Below, piece by piece: positions 23,687 to 31,928 of a stretch of DNA of 35,620 nt. Position 1 is the stretch's first letter. Every line of letters starts with the position of its first letter. Both the position numbers and the translations under genes were made by a program. Below the pieces are notes generated by a model. It saw only the letters and a program-made list of their open reading frames with translations. It was not told the origin of the DNA and did no database searches. The stretch comes from a virus, in IMG/VR virus record IMGVR_UViG_3300046817_000616, positions 1 through 35,620 of that record; one strand, given 5' to 3'.

Positions 23687-23980
23687 TCAGTATCCCTTCT
23701 GGTTCATGACTCGGATGATGTCTTCCCGGATTTGCTTCCGATCCGGCGCCACAGGCTGCACTCCCATTGGAAGACCAGCCAGTTCTTGAGTTGGAACAAC
23801 GTCATGACGCCTACAGTGATCACGTATGCCAGCACGGCCTCTAACAATTGTCTTGTCGATAGGCGAAATGAAGTCAGGGCTATCTGGAATGACAAATGGG
23901 CCCACATTAGCCTTGCTTGAGCTAGGCTCGGTGCCTTTTTCATAGGCTACTCCATTGATGTAGACCCAGCACTTTCTCAC
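23687..23980 (-). CDS. Conserved small head-cluster protein
   Basis: This 97-residue protein has WVYINGVAYEKGTEP, DFISPIDKTIVRGRAGIRDH and a basic C-terminal helix (RKQIREDIIRVMNQKGY). This arrangement is found next to portal genes in many podoviruses. No function is established. The GTG start forms a GTGA overlap with the portal stop, and AGGAG lies seven bases upstream. Confidence 0.75.
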   Translation of the reverse strand: MRKCWVYINGVAYEKGTEPSSSKANVGPFVIPDSPDFISPIDKTIVRGRAGIRDHCRRHDVVPTQELAGLPMGVQPVAPDRKQIREDIIRVMNQKGY

Positions 23981-26418
23981 TTTCTAGCTCCTGCAGCTGG
24001 TTTGGGCTTCGCACGAGCCATTGCGCGCATGTTTTGGACCTTCGCAGCGCCTTGTTCTTGCATTTGGCGAGTCTTGACGAGGCCCTCTGTATGCGCCTGC
24101 ATTAGCTGCATATGGCCCTGCATGCGAGCTTGTTCCATCTTTGCTGCACTTTCGTGCAACATCATCTGAATCTTCAGTTGTTGCTCCTGTTGGAACATCG
24201 TGTTCTCCATTTGGAGCTTCTGCATCTCCATCTGGAGCTCTTGACGACCCTGGGTGTCAGCCAACTGCATTTCTTGCTGCTTCGCTTGCAGTTTGAGCTG
24301 AGTTTCTTGCTGTTTGGCCTGCATCTTAGCTTGCAATTCTTGAATCCGCATTGCATGCTCTTGCTGAGACTGCTGCATCTCCTGTTTGGCCTTCTCTGCC
24401 TCAGGATCAGGCTTATCCTCTGGAGGCTGCTTGATCAAGTCATCGAGGGCTTTGTCGAGCATCCCCTCAATATCTCGTGCATTCTTGAACCCGGCGATCG
24501 CCCACTTGAGTATACCCACCAGAAGGGGGGCCGCCTGCGGTTGACTCTGGATCATGCCTCCGGCTGTCTCAAGATAGCCAGACACAGAGGTAAGGAGTTC
24601 GATCCTATCCGCCTTTTCCATGGCGTAGTCGGTTTGGGCAATCTGGTCGGCAGTGACCACAATGCGCCATTCGAACCCCTCTTCAGACTGTAGAAGCTCG
24701 ACGGCTTCCTGAGCGAGGTCCGCATCATCTGTCCGCATAATATTACTCTTGCGGATGATGATTTCCGGGTCAAAGTGCTTAACCTGTATCTCGGCTTTAA
24801 TCCGTAGGAGTTCAGCAGCAAAACGCGCAACCTCGTCCTGAGTGTCTTTGATACGGACCGACGCAAACTTAGCCTTGATTTCCTGTGCACCCAGCGTTTC
24901 AGATGCCTTAGAAGCACCCCGGACAATATCTGCAATGCCAGTAATTTCATAGATCTGGGCCTTGATCCCCTCCCGCGCTTCATAAAGACGCTGGAGCGCA
25001 TTCACAACCTGCTCGAGGGGCAGCCAATCGACCTGGCCCTTGACTCCACCCTTCTCAGCGAACATTGCCCAGTTATCAACTGGAATCAGGGTGTTATCTG
25101 TGCCTTCCAACAGCATTCGCTGAATGCCAGTCGCAGATTGGTCGTAGACGCCGACGACCTTGCATGCTTTGATAAGCATGCTAATGCGGTTGTTGACCTG
25201 ATCGAGTTCGTTGTACTGATCCTGGGTCAAATAGTAATCAGGACGAGGAACGGTGTTAGACGTCGAGATATTGGCCAGGAGAGGACGCGGGCAAGGCTCG
25301 AACCCGACCAGATTCAGGAAATCATCCTTCGAATCCAGGATTTCTGGTTCGTCTTTGCACAACCAGATAACCTTCCGATGAATACGGTCCCAGATCTCGT
25401 AGATCTTCGCCATCTGGATGGCCTGGTTCTGGGGAACCACTCCACCCGGATAGGTATTCAGATTGATGTTCGAGGGACGATGGTTCAGGGGTACCTTTTC
25501 ACCCTTTTCTTTGCCGAACCGCTTTATCAGCTGCGGACGGTCCATATACACCACGCGACCTACCCAACGGCGCTCTTCCCAAACTCTGCAAGGAGACCAC
25601 AGGAAGTCTTCCCAGTAAATGTAGTCAATGGCTACACGCTGGTCTGTGATCCGCTTGTACTTTATGGAAACCGGCGCCGGAGGGGGTGCGACTGGCGCGG
25701 CGGCAGCTGGCGGTTGTCCCGGAGATCCTTGAGGAGGAGCCATGGGAGGCATACCAGCACCACCAGGAGCCCCAGGCATCCCGCCAGGCTGAGGAGGAGC
25801 AGCCCCGGGACCGCCAGGAGGAGCTTCCATGCCGGGTAAGGCTTGTTGTCCTTCATCCGGGGCTGGTCCAGTCTTGAAACCGGAGTATAGTGGGGCGTTG
25901 TGGTGATCATTTTGGCCTTCCAGGCCCTCGCCGACAGACTGAATCTGTCCCTCAAGGATCAATTCGGCATCTTCAGTGTCAGTTTCAAGACGACACCATG
26001 CTTGACCGAGTCCGCTGACGAGACGATCAAGTGCGACATGTCGCATTGTGGGATCGAAAAGGTCCCTAGGATCGTCTCCATCGGGGGATATAGCCCGTTG
26101 TAAGATATTGGCTGCAACCCGCGCGAGTTGATCGTTATAATCAATGAACTTTCTTGTGACCTCAGGTTTTGGTAGTTGGGCATAGAGCGCCGCCTTCATG
26201 ATTTTCGTGTTGGCGTAGAACAAGTTGAACCACTTGTTCGGTGCATCCAGGGCATCGCGCTCGTCTACGAACCTACGGACGCATTGACGCGCCCGCTCAT
26301 GGAACTTCTTCAGCTCCTGTTCAGCGTAAGCAATCTCGGTAATCCAGAGTTCGCGCGGAGTGAGTTTCCGGGCGTCAACAATGGTTGGGGAACCCGACAT
26401 CGGGGTGTCAGAGATCAC
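23977..26418 (-). CDS. Portal protein (P22-like, 813 residues)
   Basis: The N-terminal part has the large-portal pattern of FHERARQCVRRFVDER (39-54) and LFYANTKIMKAALYAQLPKP (66-85). The core has DYIYWEDFLWSPCRVWEERR and the tunnel-proximal LTQDQYNELDQVNNRI. The C terminus (about 665-813) is a Gln/Met/Lys-rich coiled coil resembling the long barrel of P22 portal. A Pro/Gly-rich tract fills residues about 183-250 within the wing. It forms the dodecameric DNA channel and docks the terminase. The GTG start overlaps the terminase stop as GTGA, with AGGAG upstream. Confidence 0.9.
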   Translation of the reverse strand: MISDTPMSGSPTIVDARKLTPRELWITEIAYAEQELKKFHERARQCVRRFVDERDALDAPNKWFNLFYANTKIMKAALYAQLPKPEVTRKFIDYNDQLARVAANILQRAISPDGDDPRDLFDPTMRHVALDRLVSGLGQAWCRLETDTEDAELILEGQIQSVGEGLEGQNDHHNAPLYSGFKTGPAPDEGQQALPGMEAPPGGPGAAPPQPGGMPGAPGGAGMPPMAPPQGSPGQPPAAAAPVAPPPAPVSIKYKRITDQRVAIDYIYWEDFLWSPCRVWEERRWVGRVVYMDRPQLIKRFGKEKGEKVPLNHRPSNINLNTYPGGVVPQNQAIQMAKIYEIWDRIHRKVIWLCKDEPEILDSKDDFLNLVGFEPCPRPLLANISTSNTVPRPDYYLTQDQYNELDQVNNRISMLIKACKVVGVYDQSATGIQRMLLEGTDNTLIPVDNWAMFAEKGGVKGQVDWLPLEQVVNALQRLYEAREGIKAQIYEITGIADIVRGASKASETLGAQEIKAKFASVRIKDTQDEVARFAAELLRIKAEIQVKHFDPEIIIRKSNIMRTDDADLAQEAVELLQSEEGFEWRIVVTADQIAQTDYAMEKADRIELLTSVSGYLETAGGMIQSQPQAAPLLVGILKWAIAGFKNARDIEGMLDKALDDLIKQPPEDKPDPEAEKAKQEMQQSQQEHAMRIQELQAKMQAKQQETQLKLQAKQQEMQLADTQGRQELQMEMQKLQMENTMFQQEQQLKIQMMLHESAAKMEQARMQGHMQLMQAHTEGLVKTRQMQEQGAAKVQNMRAMARAKPKPAAGARK

Positions 26419-27749
26419 AGAATTCTCCTATTCCCGAGCATGTTCGTACGATCTGCATGCAGATCGTCAAGATTGAAGGCATAGTTCCAACCGGAGCTCA
26501 CGGGTTCCGCCGTGGTCTTCGTTGTCACTGTCTTGTACTTCTGATGCGCGACTACACACATGTATCCGAAACTATCTGCGTAGTCAGAGCACCAATCGTG
26601 GAGGGGGACATCGCTAAAGATGAGATGCTTGTCGTCCCAGACTCTTCTGTATCCTTTGAGAGCCTCAATGAGGTCTTCGCAAGCAGCATCTTCGAACGCA
26701 ATAAGAGGAAAGAGGCGACGTGTTGCGGCAATACGATCACGCACCTTGTGGTTCGGGACGAGTCGCGGCCTAATTCCTTCTTTAAGAAATTGCTCAACAA
26801 GCGAACGGCCCGTCTGGAGATTCTTGGCCCTGGCGTCATGGGGGAGCCAGACATCGCCAATCTCTCCTGAGAAAGTATGGATCTTCTCGATATGGTGAAA
26901 GATGTCTTTGCCTTGGGTTGACTCGACATGGACAATCCGCACTGGCAAGTCGCCCCGTGAGTAAGGTCCTTCTTGCCAAAAGATGGCAACGGTTGCATCT
27001 GTGAATCCCAGATCAAAGACAACGTGTGTTTGAAGGTTTGGGTCGTACAGGTTCGCTTTGATTTGTCCATGTAGGAACGCATCATTGAGCTCATCAGCGT
27101 AGATTGCGCCTTTCAATGCCGAATCGAAGCTACACAGGTACTCCTGTGCAAACTCCTCTGGGTCCATGTGCTTGCGGAGTTGCTCTAATTCTCCACGTGG
27201 GATGATTCCTGAAGTATCAGCACGTAGTTCGAGGAAGAACCAATCGGGATCAACCCGGGCCTCTTTAACAACCTGGTAAAACAGGTTCTTGCCCCGAGGG
27301 GTGGATGCGAACACGAACCAACCATTCCTGTCCGATAGAGTCGGACGAATGACCTGTGGGAACACGGAAGGCCGAAATAGTGCATACTCGTCGCCAACAC
27401 CGCCATCAAGATACATTCCTCGCAGGGCGTCGGCATTGTCCGCTCCCAGGACATATAGAGTTCTGTCTCCATGGAGGGTAACCTTGAGCTCAGCTTCCTG
27501 AGGGGGCCGTGACATGTACGGCTCGGCGTAGTCCTTCAGGTAAGTCCATGCGACGCGCTTCGCCTGCGCGTATGTTGGGCCAATATAGGCCAGTTGGGGC
27601 TTGTACAGCTCGCATTCCAGAGCCCCGAAGACAAGGTCGTTCACCAGAGCGACGGTCTTCCCTGCGCGCCGGTGGGTGTTCATGGCACCCCAGCGCTGCT
27701 TGCGATTGTGAAACGCTACGAACTGTTCCCGAGGGACGTACTTAAGCAT
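26415..27749 (-). CDS. terL: Terminase large subunit
   Basis: This 444-residue protein is the packaging motor. The ATPase half has Walker A HRRAGKT (26-32), Walker B GGVGDE with Asp120 and Glu121, and the coupling segment FASTPRGKN (147-155). The RNase H-like nuclease half has VFDLGFTDA with Asp246, WLPHDARAK with Asp305, and a third acidic cluster in the CSDYADSF segment near the end. All key residues are present. It overlaps the preceding gene as TAATG and the portal gene as GTGA. Confidence 0.94.
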   Translation of the reverse strand: MLKYVPREQFVAFHNRKQRWGAMNTHRRAGKTVALVNDLVFGALECELYKPQLAYIGPTYAQAKRVAWTYLKDYAEPYMSRPPQEAELKVTLHGDRTLYVLGADNADALRGMYLDGGVGDEYALFRPSVFPQVIRPTLSDRNGWFVFASTPRGKNLFYQVVKEARVDPDWFFLELRADTSGIIPRGELEQLRKHMDPEEFAQEYLCSFDSALKGAIYADELNDAFLHGQIKANLYDPNLQTHVVFDLGFTDATVAIFWQEGPYSRGDLPVRIVHVESTQGKDIFHHIEKIHTFSGEIGDVWLPHDARAKNLQTGRSLVEQFLKEGIRPRLVPNHKVRDRIAATRRLFPLIAFEDAACEDLIEALKGYRRVWDDKHLIFSDVPLHDWCSDYADSFGYMCVVAHQKYKTVTTKTTAEPVSSGWNYAFNLDDLHADRTNMLGNRRIL

Positions 27750-30001
27750 TAGTTGACTTGAATTCCCTCGTCAAGTCCTTGGTCGAAGAACTTATTCAGT
27801 TCGTCATCTGTAAGTTCATCGAAACGCGACTTCTTACCACCCGTCATCTTTATGATGTTCTCTGTATGTTTTGGATGAGTTCCGCCACCTGGTACAGGCG
27901 GTTCTAAATCTCCGGCGCGCTTCGGACCCTTCCGAATACCTTCATGCAGAGCCTTGATTTCCGCTGCAGTCATTGGCGGAAGCTGTTCGTAGGTGCGCGA
28001 AGCCTCTTTCTGGAGTTTCCGGTAGTCCTTGATGTCGAACCCAAGATGCGGGGCAGCATACATCGAGGACGGCGGGATATCTGCGAGCTCTTGATGGGTC
28101 AAGAACCGCCTTGCATTCGTCACCTCGGCTTGCTGTTCACCAAAGGTGTTGTGGTATAGAGGGAAGTTCTTCCCACCAAGCGCATCAATGATATTCAACA
28201 GCTCTTGACGCTTCTCTGGATGCGGTCCGCGGTTTTTGATGTGCTGCAAACCTATCAATTGGCTTGTATCCATGTTCATGGAATCTACATTTGAGCCCCG
28301 CGGCCAACCGAATTGCTTCTGAAGGGGGTGCTGTATCTCGTGAAGTACTGTGCCCATGAGCTCGTTCATGGTGTACTTGTTAAAGTAGTCACTATTCAAG
28401 TTCATCCTATTCAAATCTTGTTGGAATGAACCTGAGACCCCCTCTTGCATTGGTCCAATAGAGACGCGCGTGTCCTTGAACTGCGGCAGCTTGTCAAACA
28501 GTTCAGGATGGTGCATCATAGAATCCAGTTTGTACCAACCTGGAGTCAAACCGCCATTGTTATCAAACCATGGACCTGGCTTGATATGCGCATCAGTGTC
28601 AGGAATCTCTTTCATGAACCGGTTCTCAGGCGCTCCAGGTACCCTTTCACGACCTGTCACGCGCCAGACACCTTCCGGGTGCATTCCTTCATCCAACAAC
28701 TTCTTCGCCTTCGCCGTCATGGGATCGCGCAAAGTCGATGCCATTAGAACTGCCTTTGCAGCAGCATCAGGATCTTCTGCAGCTGATTGCGGTTTTGCCT
28801 TGTTCGCGGGTGTATCCAGATTCTTGTAGTAGTTACTTGAATCTTGTGGGGTGCCCTGACCTTGTTCGAGGCGCTGCAACCAAGGTGCCTTGGGCGAATC
28901 TTCCTTGATATGACCTTTAAGGGTATTCCAATCATCCCAGTGATCGGTATTGCCCCAATCAAGGTTCAAAAACTCATTCTTCTTGTAGTCAGCAGGATTC
29001 ACCTCGCCATTGATGATCTTTCGAGCCCAATCCGCCTCTGTCTCGTCCCACTTTCCAGTAGTAGTGTCATAGCGACCTACGCCAAAGGTCTCTTTATCCG
29101 CTTTCGGCACCTCTTTCGTACCAAACTTGGCAGTAGAACCAGCTTGTGTGTCAAGCAGGCGCTCGTAGGTGTGCAGAATCTCGTCGTCGCTTCTATCTGG
29201 CCAGCGTTGACGCCCTGCTGTGAGATAGTCATCGATAGAAGGGGGCGTATGTGCCTGACCAAACGTCTCAGGATCGGCGTACCCCTCAGCGGCATGATGC
29301 GCGAGGGTCTTCTCTTCGACCCGACCACGTACTGATCTCCCACCTCTAGACCAATGTGGGAGTTCTTTCTCAACAGCTGTGTCGACGCTGCTCCATCCTT
29401 GGGGCTTCGTTTCCTTCCTTAACGCCCTTACAACTGCTTCCGTTCCTAGGACCCCGCCTCCAAGCGCTGCAGCAGTCCCGCCCTTAAGGAATGTGCGCCT
29501 AGATGCCTGATCTGCGGGGGTGATTGCTCGCGGGGTCACTTTCAATGCGTCTATGGAAGGTTGTAAAAGGTCCTTTGCACCCTCTACGGCGCGCGCACCG
29601 CCTCTCACGGCGCCCCCAACACCTATGGGGACACCAGTGACTTGGCCGATGGTCTCCTCAACCCCCGGTTTCTGCCCTTCCCTGACAGGTGGCATGCTCG
29701 GATCTTGATTCCACAGGTCCGTTGTCCTGAAGAACGGTGTGGGATCCGGCTTCTCCGGCTCGCTATCGGTGGCTCTCCGCAGAGCACCTATACCCGCGTT
29801 GATGGGCGAGAACTTTTCAAGGTCCCCCGAGTGCTTCCGGATCAGTTCTTCGATGTCCCCCGGCAAACCCAGCGTGCCAGTCACAGCGCCGCGCGCGTAA
29901 CCCGCTGGTATGTCGACCAGACGGGTTGCTGCATCTTTCAGGAGCTCACTCCAGGGTCTATCCTGGGTGCCTCCTTCGAAGGGGTTGTACTGTGGACCCA
30001 C
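27749..30001 (-). CDS. Large virion-block protein with HExxH metallopeptidase-like domain (LPD23-like)
   Basis: This 750-residue protein has several parts. Residues 1-150 are Pro/Gly-rich with amphipathic segments. Residues 167-173 read SRRTFLK and are followed by GGTAAALGGGVLG, a near-perfect twin-arginine signal placed internally. The C-terminal domain (about 435-640) has DEGMHPEGVWRVTG, IPDTDAHI, HHPELFDKLPQF, then LHEIQH with His554, Glu555 and His558, and GEQQAEVTNARR with Glu622 or Glu626 as third ligand. This order matches the large polyvalent protein-associated domain 23 type, a predicted zinc peptidase. It may be packaged and injected. It lies between small head-packaging genes and terL. 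The GTG start directly follows the preceding stop. Confidence 0.72.
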   Translation of the reverse strand: MGPQYNPFEGGTQDRPWSELLKDAATRLVDIPAGYARGAVTGTLGLPGDIEELIRKHSGDLEKFSPINAGIGALRRATDSEPEKPDPTPFFRTTDLWNQDPSMPPVREGQKPGVEETIGQVTGVPIGVGGAVRGGARAVEGAKDLLQPSIDALKVTPRAITPADQASRRTFLKGGTAAALGGGVLGTEAVVRALRKETKPQGWSSVDTAVEKELPHWSRGGRSVRGRVEEKTLAHHAAEGYADPETFGQAHTPPSIDDYLTAGRQRWPDRSDDEILHTYERLLDTQAGSTAKFGTKEVPKADKETFGVGRYDTTTGKWDETEADWARKIINGEVNPADYKKNEFLNLDWGNTDHWDDWNTLKGHIKEDSPKAPWLQRLEQGQGTPQDSSNYYKNLDTPANKAKPQSAAEDPDAAAKAVLMASTLRDPMTAKAKKLLDEGMHPEGVWRVTGRERVPGAPENRFMKEIPDTDAHIKPGPWFDNNGGLTPGWYKLDSMMHHPELFDKLPQFKDTRVSIGPMQEGVSGSFQQDLNRMNLNSDYFNKYTMNELMGTVLHEIQHPLQKQFGWPRGSNVDSMNMDTSQLIGLQHIKNRGPHPEKRQELLNIIDALGGKNFPLYHNTFGEQQAEVTNARRFLTHQELADIPPSSMYAAPHLGFDIKDYRKLQKEASRTYEQLPPMTAAEIKALHEGIRKGPKRAGDLEPPVPGGGTHPKHTENIIKMTGGKKSRFDELTDDELNKFFDQGLDEGIQVN

Positions 30002-30262
30002 TTACTTGTGCGTCTTTTCGACCTTCACCGGTTCCTTCTCGACCTTGGGCGCCGGTTTCTTCTCCTTGACGATCGCGACGCGACTGGTCAAGATACGCAA
30101 CAGCTCTCGCTGAGCCGCCAGCTGCGCGACCAGGTAGTCACGATCCTGGACCGAGACCTCCTTGAAGTACGCGTCCGAATCCACGTACGCCGACAGCTTT
30201 TCTGTACGCTCCTCCAAGTCCGCGTACTCGTCCATCAGTCGCTCTTCGTAGCCTTGAGTCAT
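30002..30262 (-). CDS. Small conserved helical protein of the packaging cluster
   Basis: This 86-residue protein begins MTQGYEERLMDEYADLEERT and continues with a helical hairpin (DYLVAQLAAQRELLRILTSR) and a Lys/Glu/Pro-rich tail. Similar short proteins occur near terminase genes or in early regions of many phages. AGGAG lies before the ATG, which starts one base after the preceding stop. Function is unknown. Confidence 0.68.
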   Translation of the reverse strand: MTQGYEERLMDEYADLEERTEKLSAYVDSDAYFKEVSVQDRDYLVAQLAAQRELLRILTSRVAIVKEKKPAPKVEKEPVKVEKTHK

Positions 30263-30263
30263 G

Positions 30264-30632
30264 TCATTCTCCTCTCACTTGAACGTCGATGATCTCATTC
30301 GACTCGTCGCGCTTGTATGACAGGCGCGTGTTAGTCAACCAGGGTACGTCGATGATGACGCCACCTGTACCCTTTGGATCGTTTGCGGGGGGCAACAATT
30401 TGCTGATTGCCTGCACGAAGACTCTGGCGTTCTGGTCGGACTTCGTTGCGAACTCTACGAGCCACGGCGCACCACCAAGGTTGTCAAATGCTTCTCTGAA
30501 GAGCTCGCGGAGTTGGCGGTTCACACGTTGAGGGGAGGCCTCTTCTTGCAGGCTGCCAGGAGGGGCTCGGAATACCGGTGGACCCGGCGGTATCAAACTT
30601 GGCAGCAGTGAGGGGGGCTTGCCGTTGGTCAT
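30264..30632 (-). CDS. Probable terminase small subunit-like protein
   Basis: This 122-residue protein has a proline-rich start (PPSLLPSLIPPGPPVF), a central helix pair (RQLRELFREAFDNLGG and WLVEFATKSDQNARVFVQAI) and SKLLPP. The GG-x-x-x-L helix followed by N-x-x-x-F-x-x-x-I-x-K-LLP is a pattern of small terminase subunits. It is the first gene behind the leftward promoter and lies upstream of terL in the same operon. The assignment is by pattern and position; a clear helix-turn-helix was not seen. Confidence 0.6.
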   Translation of the reverse strand: MTNGKPPSLLPSLIPPGPPVFRAPPGSLQEEASPQRVNRQLRELFREAFDNLGGAPWLVEFATKSDQNARVFVQAISKLLPPANDPKGTGGVIIDVPWLTNTRLSYKRDESNEIIDVQVRGE

Positions 30633-30660
30633 TTTCTGAACTCAGGTGCACGTGGGTATC

Positions 30661-30689
30661 ATTATATCACGAATTCCTTCTCGTGTAAA
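30661..30689 (-). promoter_or_regulatory. Leftward sigma-70-like promoter for the virion operon
   Basis: On the minus strand TTTACA (30684-30689) and TATAAT (30661-30666) are separated by 17 bases, a near-consensus promoter. The start would be near 30654, about 22 bases before the first virion gene. It shares an AGTTTACACGAG-type -35 region and an ATATAATGAT-type -10 region with the promoter at 34801-34830. It appears to drive the whole block to 8182. Confidence 0.85.
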
Positions 30690-30701
30690 CTCCGAAAACA
30701 G

Positions 30702-30762
30702 GCAACAAATCGTAACAAACGTAACGAATCGTAACACTTGGATGTTTATAATAAATTATAAT
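30702..30762 (+). promoter_or_regulatory. GTAAC array and AT-rich segment in the divergent control region
   Basis: GCAAC at 30702 and GTAAC at 30712, 30721 and 30731 form a row with a 9-10 bp period. It is followed by an AT-rich stretch with TATAAT at 30747-30752 and 30757-30762. The array lies upstream of the leftward promoter but in reverse orientation to it, so it could also serve a rightward promoter at one of the TATAAT boxes. No good -35 is present for that. An origin of replication with iterons is another reading. Confidence 0.6.
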
Positions 30763-31096
30763 AAGCAGGCCGAAAACGTGTCCGTATATATACGATCGGC
30801 CGTTTAGGAGCCTTAAACGCGATTGTGGCCCGTTATGAGATATCAAATGGCCTTTTCGAACGGCTGCGACGGCGGCCCGAATCACTTGGAACGATACTGG
30901 TAGCGGAAATTGAAAAATTCTATGTGCATGGCCCGCCGCCCTTCACTCAAGCCCCCCCGCCGCCTTTTGTAACGGAATGCTTCAAATGCAACGAAATGTA
31001 ATAGTGATGTACTTTTTTCTTTTTATAGTACATAATATCTTTACTGACTTGATAAACAATCATCTTGATTGAACAGTCAGTAGATGAAAGATAGAG
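30763..31096. other. Non-coding leader region before the first early gene
   Basis: This stretch has no convincing gene. It contains a 12-base palindrome at 30783-30794, a degenerate GTAAC array (30969, then GCAAC at 30988 and GTAAT at 30998), an ATGTACT/AGTACAT inverted repeat (31007-31013 with 31027-31033) around a T-rich tract, possible -10 boxes (TATAGT 31024-31029 or TAATAT 31033-31038), and nested hairpins at 31042-31082. The last is just before the ribosome binding site of the gene at 31097. Confidence 0.55.
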
Positions 31097-31321
31097 ATGA
31101 ACATCGGACAATTCATTACGTACATGATTCTCAACTCGACGAAGTCGAACACTGAGATTCTCGAACTCGTCAAGAAGAACTTTGACGGATGTAAGACAAC
31201 GATGGCTTGTGTCGCTTGGTACAAGTCGAAGCTCAGGAAAGAAGGAAAGATCGAAGCTGGCCGGACTCAGAAGTTCAAGGTCGAGCTGACGAAGGAAGAA
31301 CTTCAGAAGCTGTGTGACTAA
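31097..31321 (+). CDS. KTT-CIAWYK domain protein, short form
   Basis: This 74-residue protein consists almost only of the shared domain: IGQFITYMILNSTKSNTEIL, then CKTTMACVAWYKSKLRKEGK, then a basic and acidic C terminus. It is about half identical by eye to the product at 31566 over this domain. It is the first plus-strand gene after the divergent control region and is followed at once by a strong terminator, so it is its own transcription unit. Size, charge and position fit a DNA- or RNA-binding regulator, but this is inference. Confidence 0.85.
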   Translation: MNIGQFITYMILNSTKSNTEILELVKKNFDGCKTTMACVAWYKSKLRKEGKIEAGRTQKFKVELTKEELQKLCD

Positions 31322-31326
31322 GAGAG

Positions 31327-31357
31327 AAGAGCCTGGCGAAAGCCAGGCTCTTTTTTT
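31327..31357 (+). terminator. Strong Rho-independent terminator
   Basis: An 11-bp perfect stem (31327-31337 with 31342-31352) is closed by a GAAA tetraloop and followed by T residues to 31357. It begins six bases after the stop of the short KTT-CIAWYK gene. Confidence 0.95.
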
Positions 31358-31460
31358 CTTGAAAGCCCGGGGCGGGTGGGCCAGATCGGGCTGTGAGGGG
31401 CCGGAAAACCCAATCAATCCTGAAAACCTAGCGCGAAGTACAATGCCCTTCCTACCAAGC

Positions 31461-31509
31461 GTAACAATTTGTAAAAAGGCTTCCCCTGTAATTTCCCTTA
31501 CGTTATAAT
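31461..31509 (+). promoter_or_regulatory. Promoter with GTAAC array for the second KTT-CIAWYK gene
   Basis: GTAAC at 31461 and GTAAA at 31471 (10-bp period) are followed by TATAAT at 31504-31509, 33 bases from the second repeat. The -35 region is poor. A GTAA/TTAC dyad lies at 31488-31501, between the repeats and the -10 box. The start would be near 31516, giving a leader of about 50 bases. Confidence 0.7.
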
Positions 31510-31565
31510 TGTTGTTGAAGCAGGAAATAGTTCCTACTTCAATTTGAATCAACAGGAGAGATAGA

Positions 31566-31916
31566 ATGAGCAAAGTGCATCAAGTTGAGAAGCTCGAGGT
31601 TGTGCAGCCCGAAGGGGGCGATATCCCGGCGCAGCAGGAAGAGCAGCAACAAGAGCAGCCGGCGCAGGAGATCAAGCCGGTTGTGCTCGGCATCGGCGCG
31701 TTTGTGCGGCACATGCTGAAGAACAGCACGAAGAGCAATGCCGAGATTCTCGAGCTCGTTTTGAAGACGTTCCCGGGGAGCAAGACCACTCCGGCGTGCA
31801 TCGCGTGGTACAAGACGGATATGCGCAAGAAGGGGCTGCTCGAGGGCGCAGCGCAGCGCGGCAAGAACGTCGTGGTCGAATTTAGCGCAGAGAAGCTCGC
31901 TGAACTCGCGAAGTAA
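31566..31916 (+). CDS. KTT-CIAWYK domain protein with Gln/Glu-rich N terminus
   Basis: This 116-residue protein has a disordered Gln/Glu-rich N terminus (1-42) followed by the shared domain: IGAFVRHMLKNSTKSNAEIL, then FPGSKTTPACIAWYKTDMR. The end is a basic stretch and a short helix (SAEKLAELAK). The domain is close to that at 31097 and more distant from that in the product at 5019. AGGAGAG precedes the ATG. It has its own GTAAC-array promoter and its own terminator-like hairpin. It may be a regulator; no named family was recognised. Confidence 0.85.
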   Translation: MSKVHQVEKLEVVQPEGGDIPAQQEEQQQEQPAQEIKPVVLGIGAFVRHMLKNSTKSNAEILELVLKTFPGSKTTPACIAWYKTDMRKKGLLEGAAQRGKNVVVEFSAEKLAELAK

Positions 31917-31928
31917 CAGTCGTGTATG

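Noticed and set aside
8417-30000. Many long plus-strand open frames opposite the virion genes, for example at 12233, 13513 and 20931.
   Set aside because: They mirror strongly coding minus-strand genes, have no ribosome binding sites or recognisable domains, and reflect codon bias of the true genes.
30667-30885. A 72-residue minus-strand frame in the divergent control region.
   Set aside because: It covers the promoter, the GTAAC array and AT-rich DNA, has no ribosome binding site, and its composition is not protein-like.
30947-31573. A 208-residue minus-strand frame opposite the early genes.
   Set aside because: It runs opposite two supported genes with good starts and opposite a strong terminator; it is a shadow.
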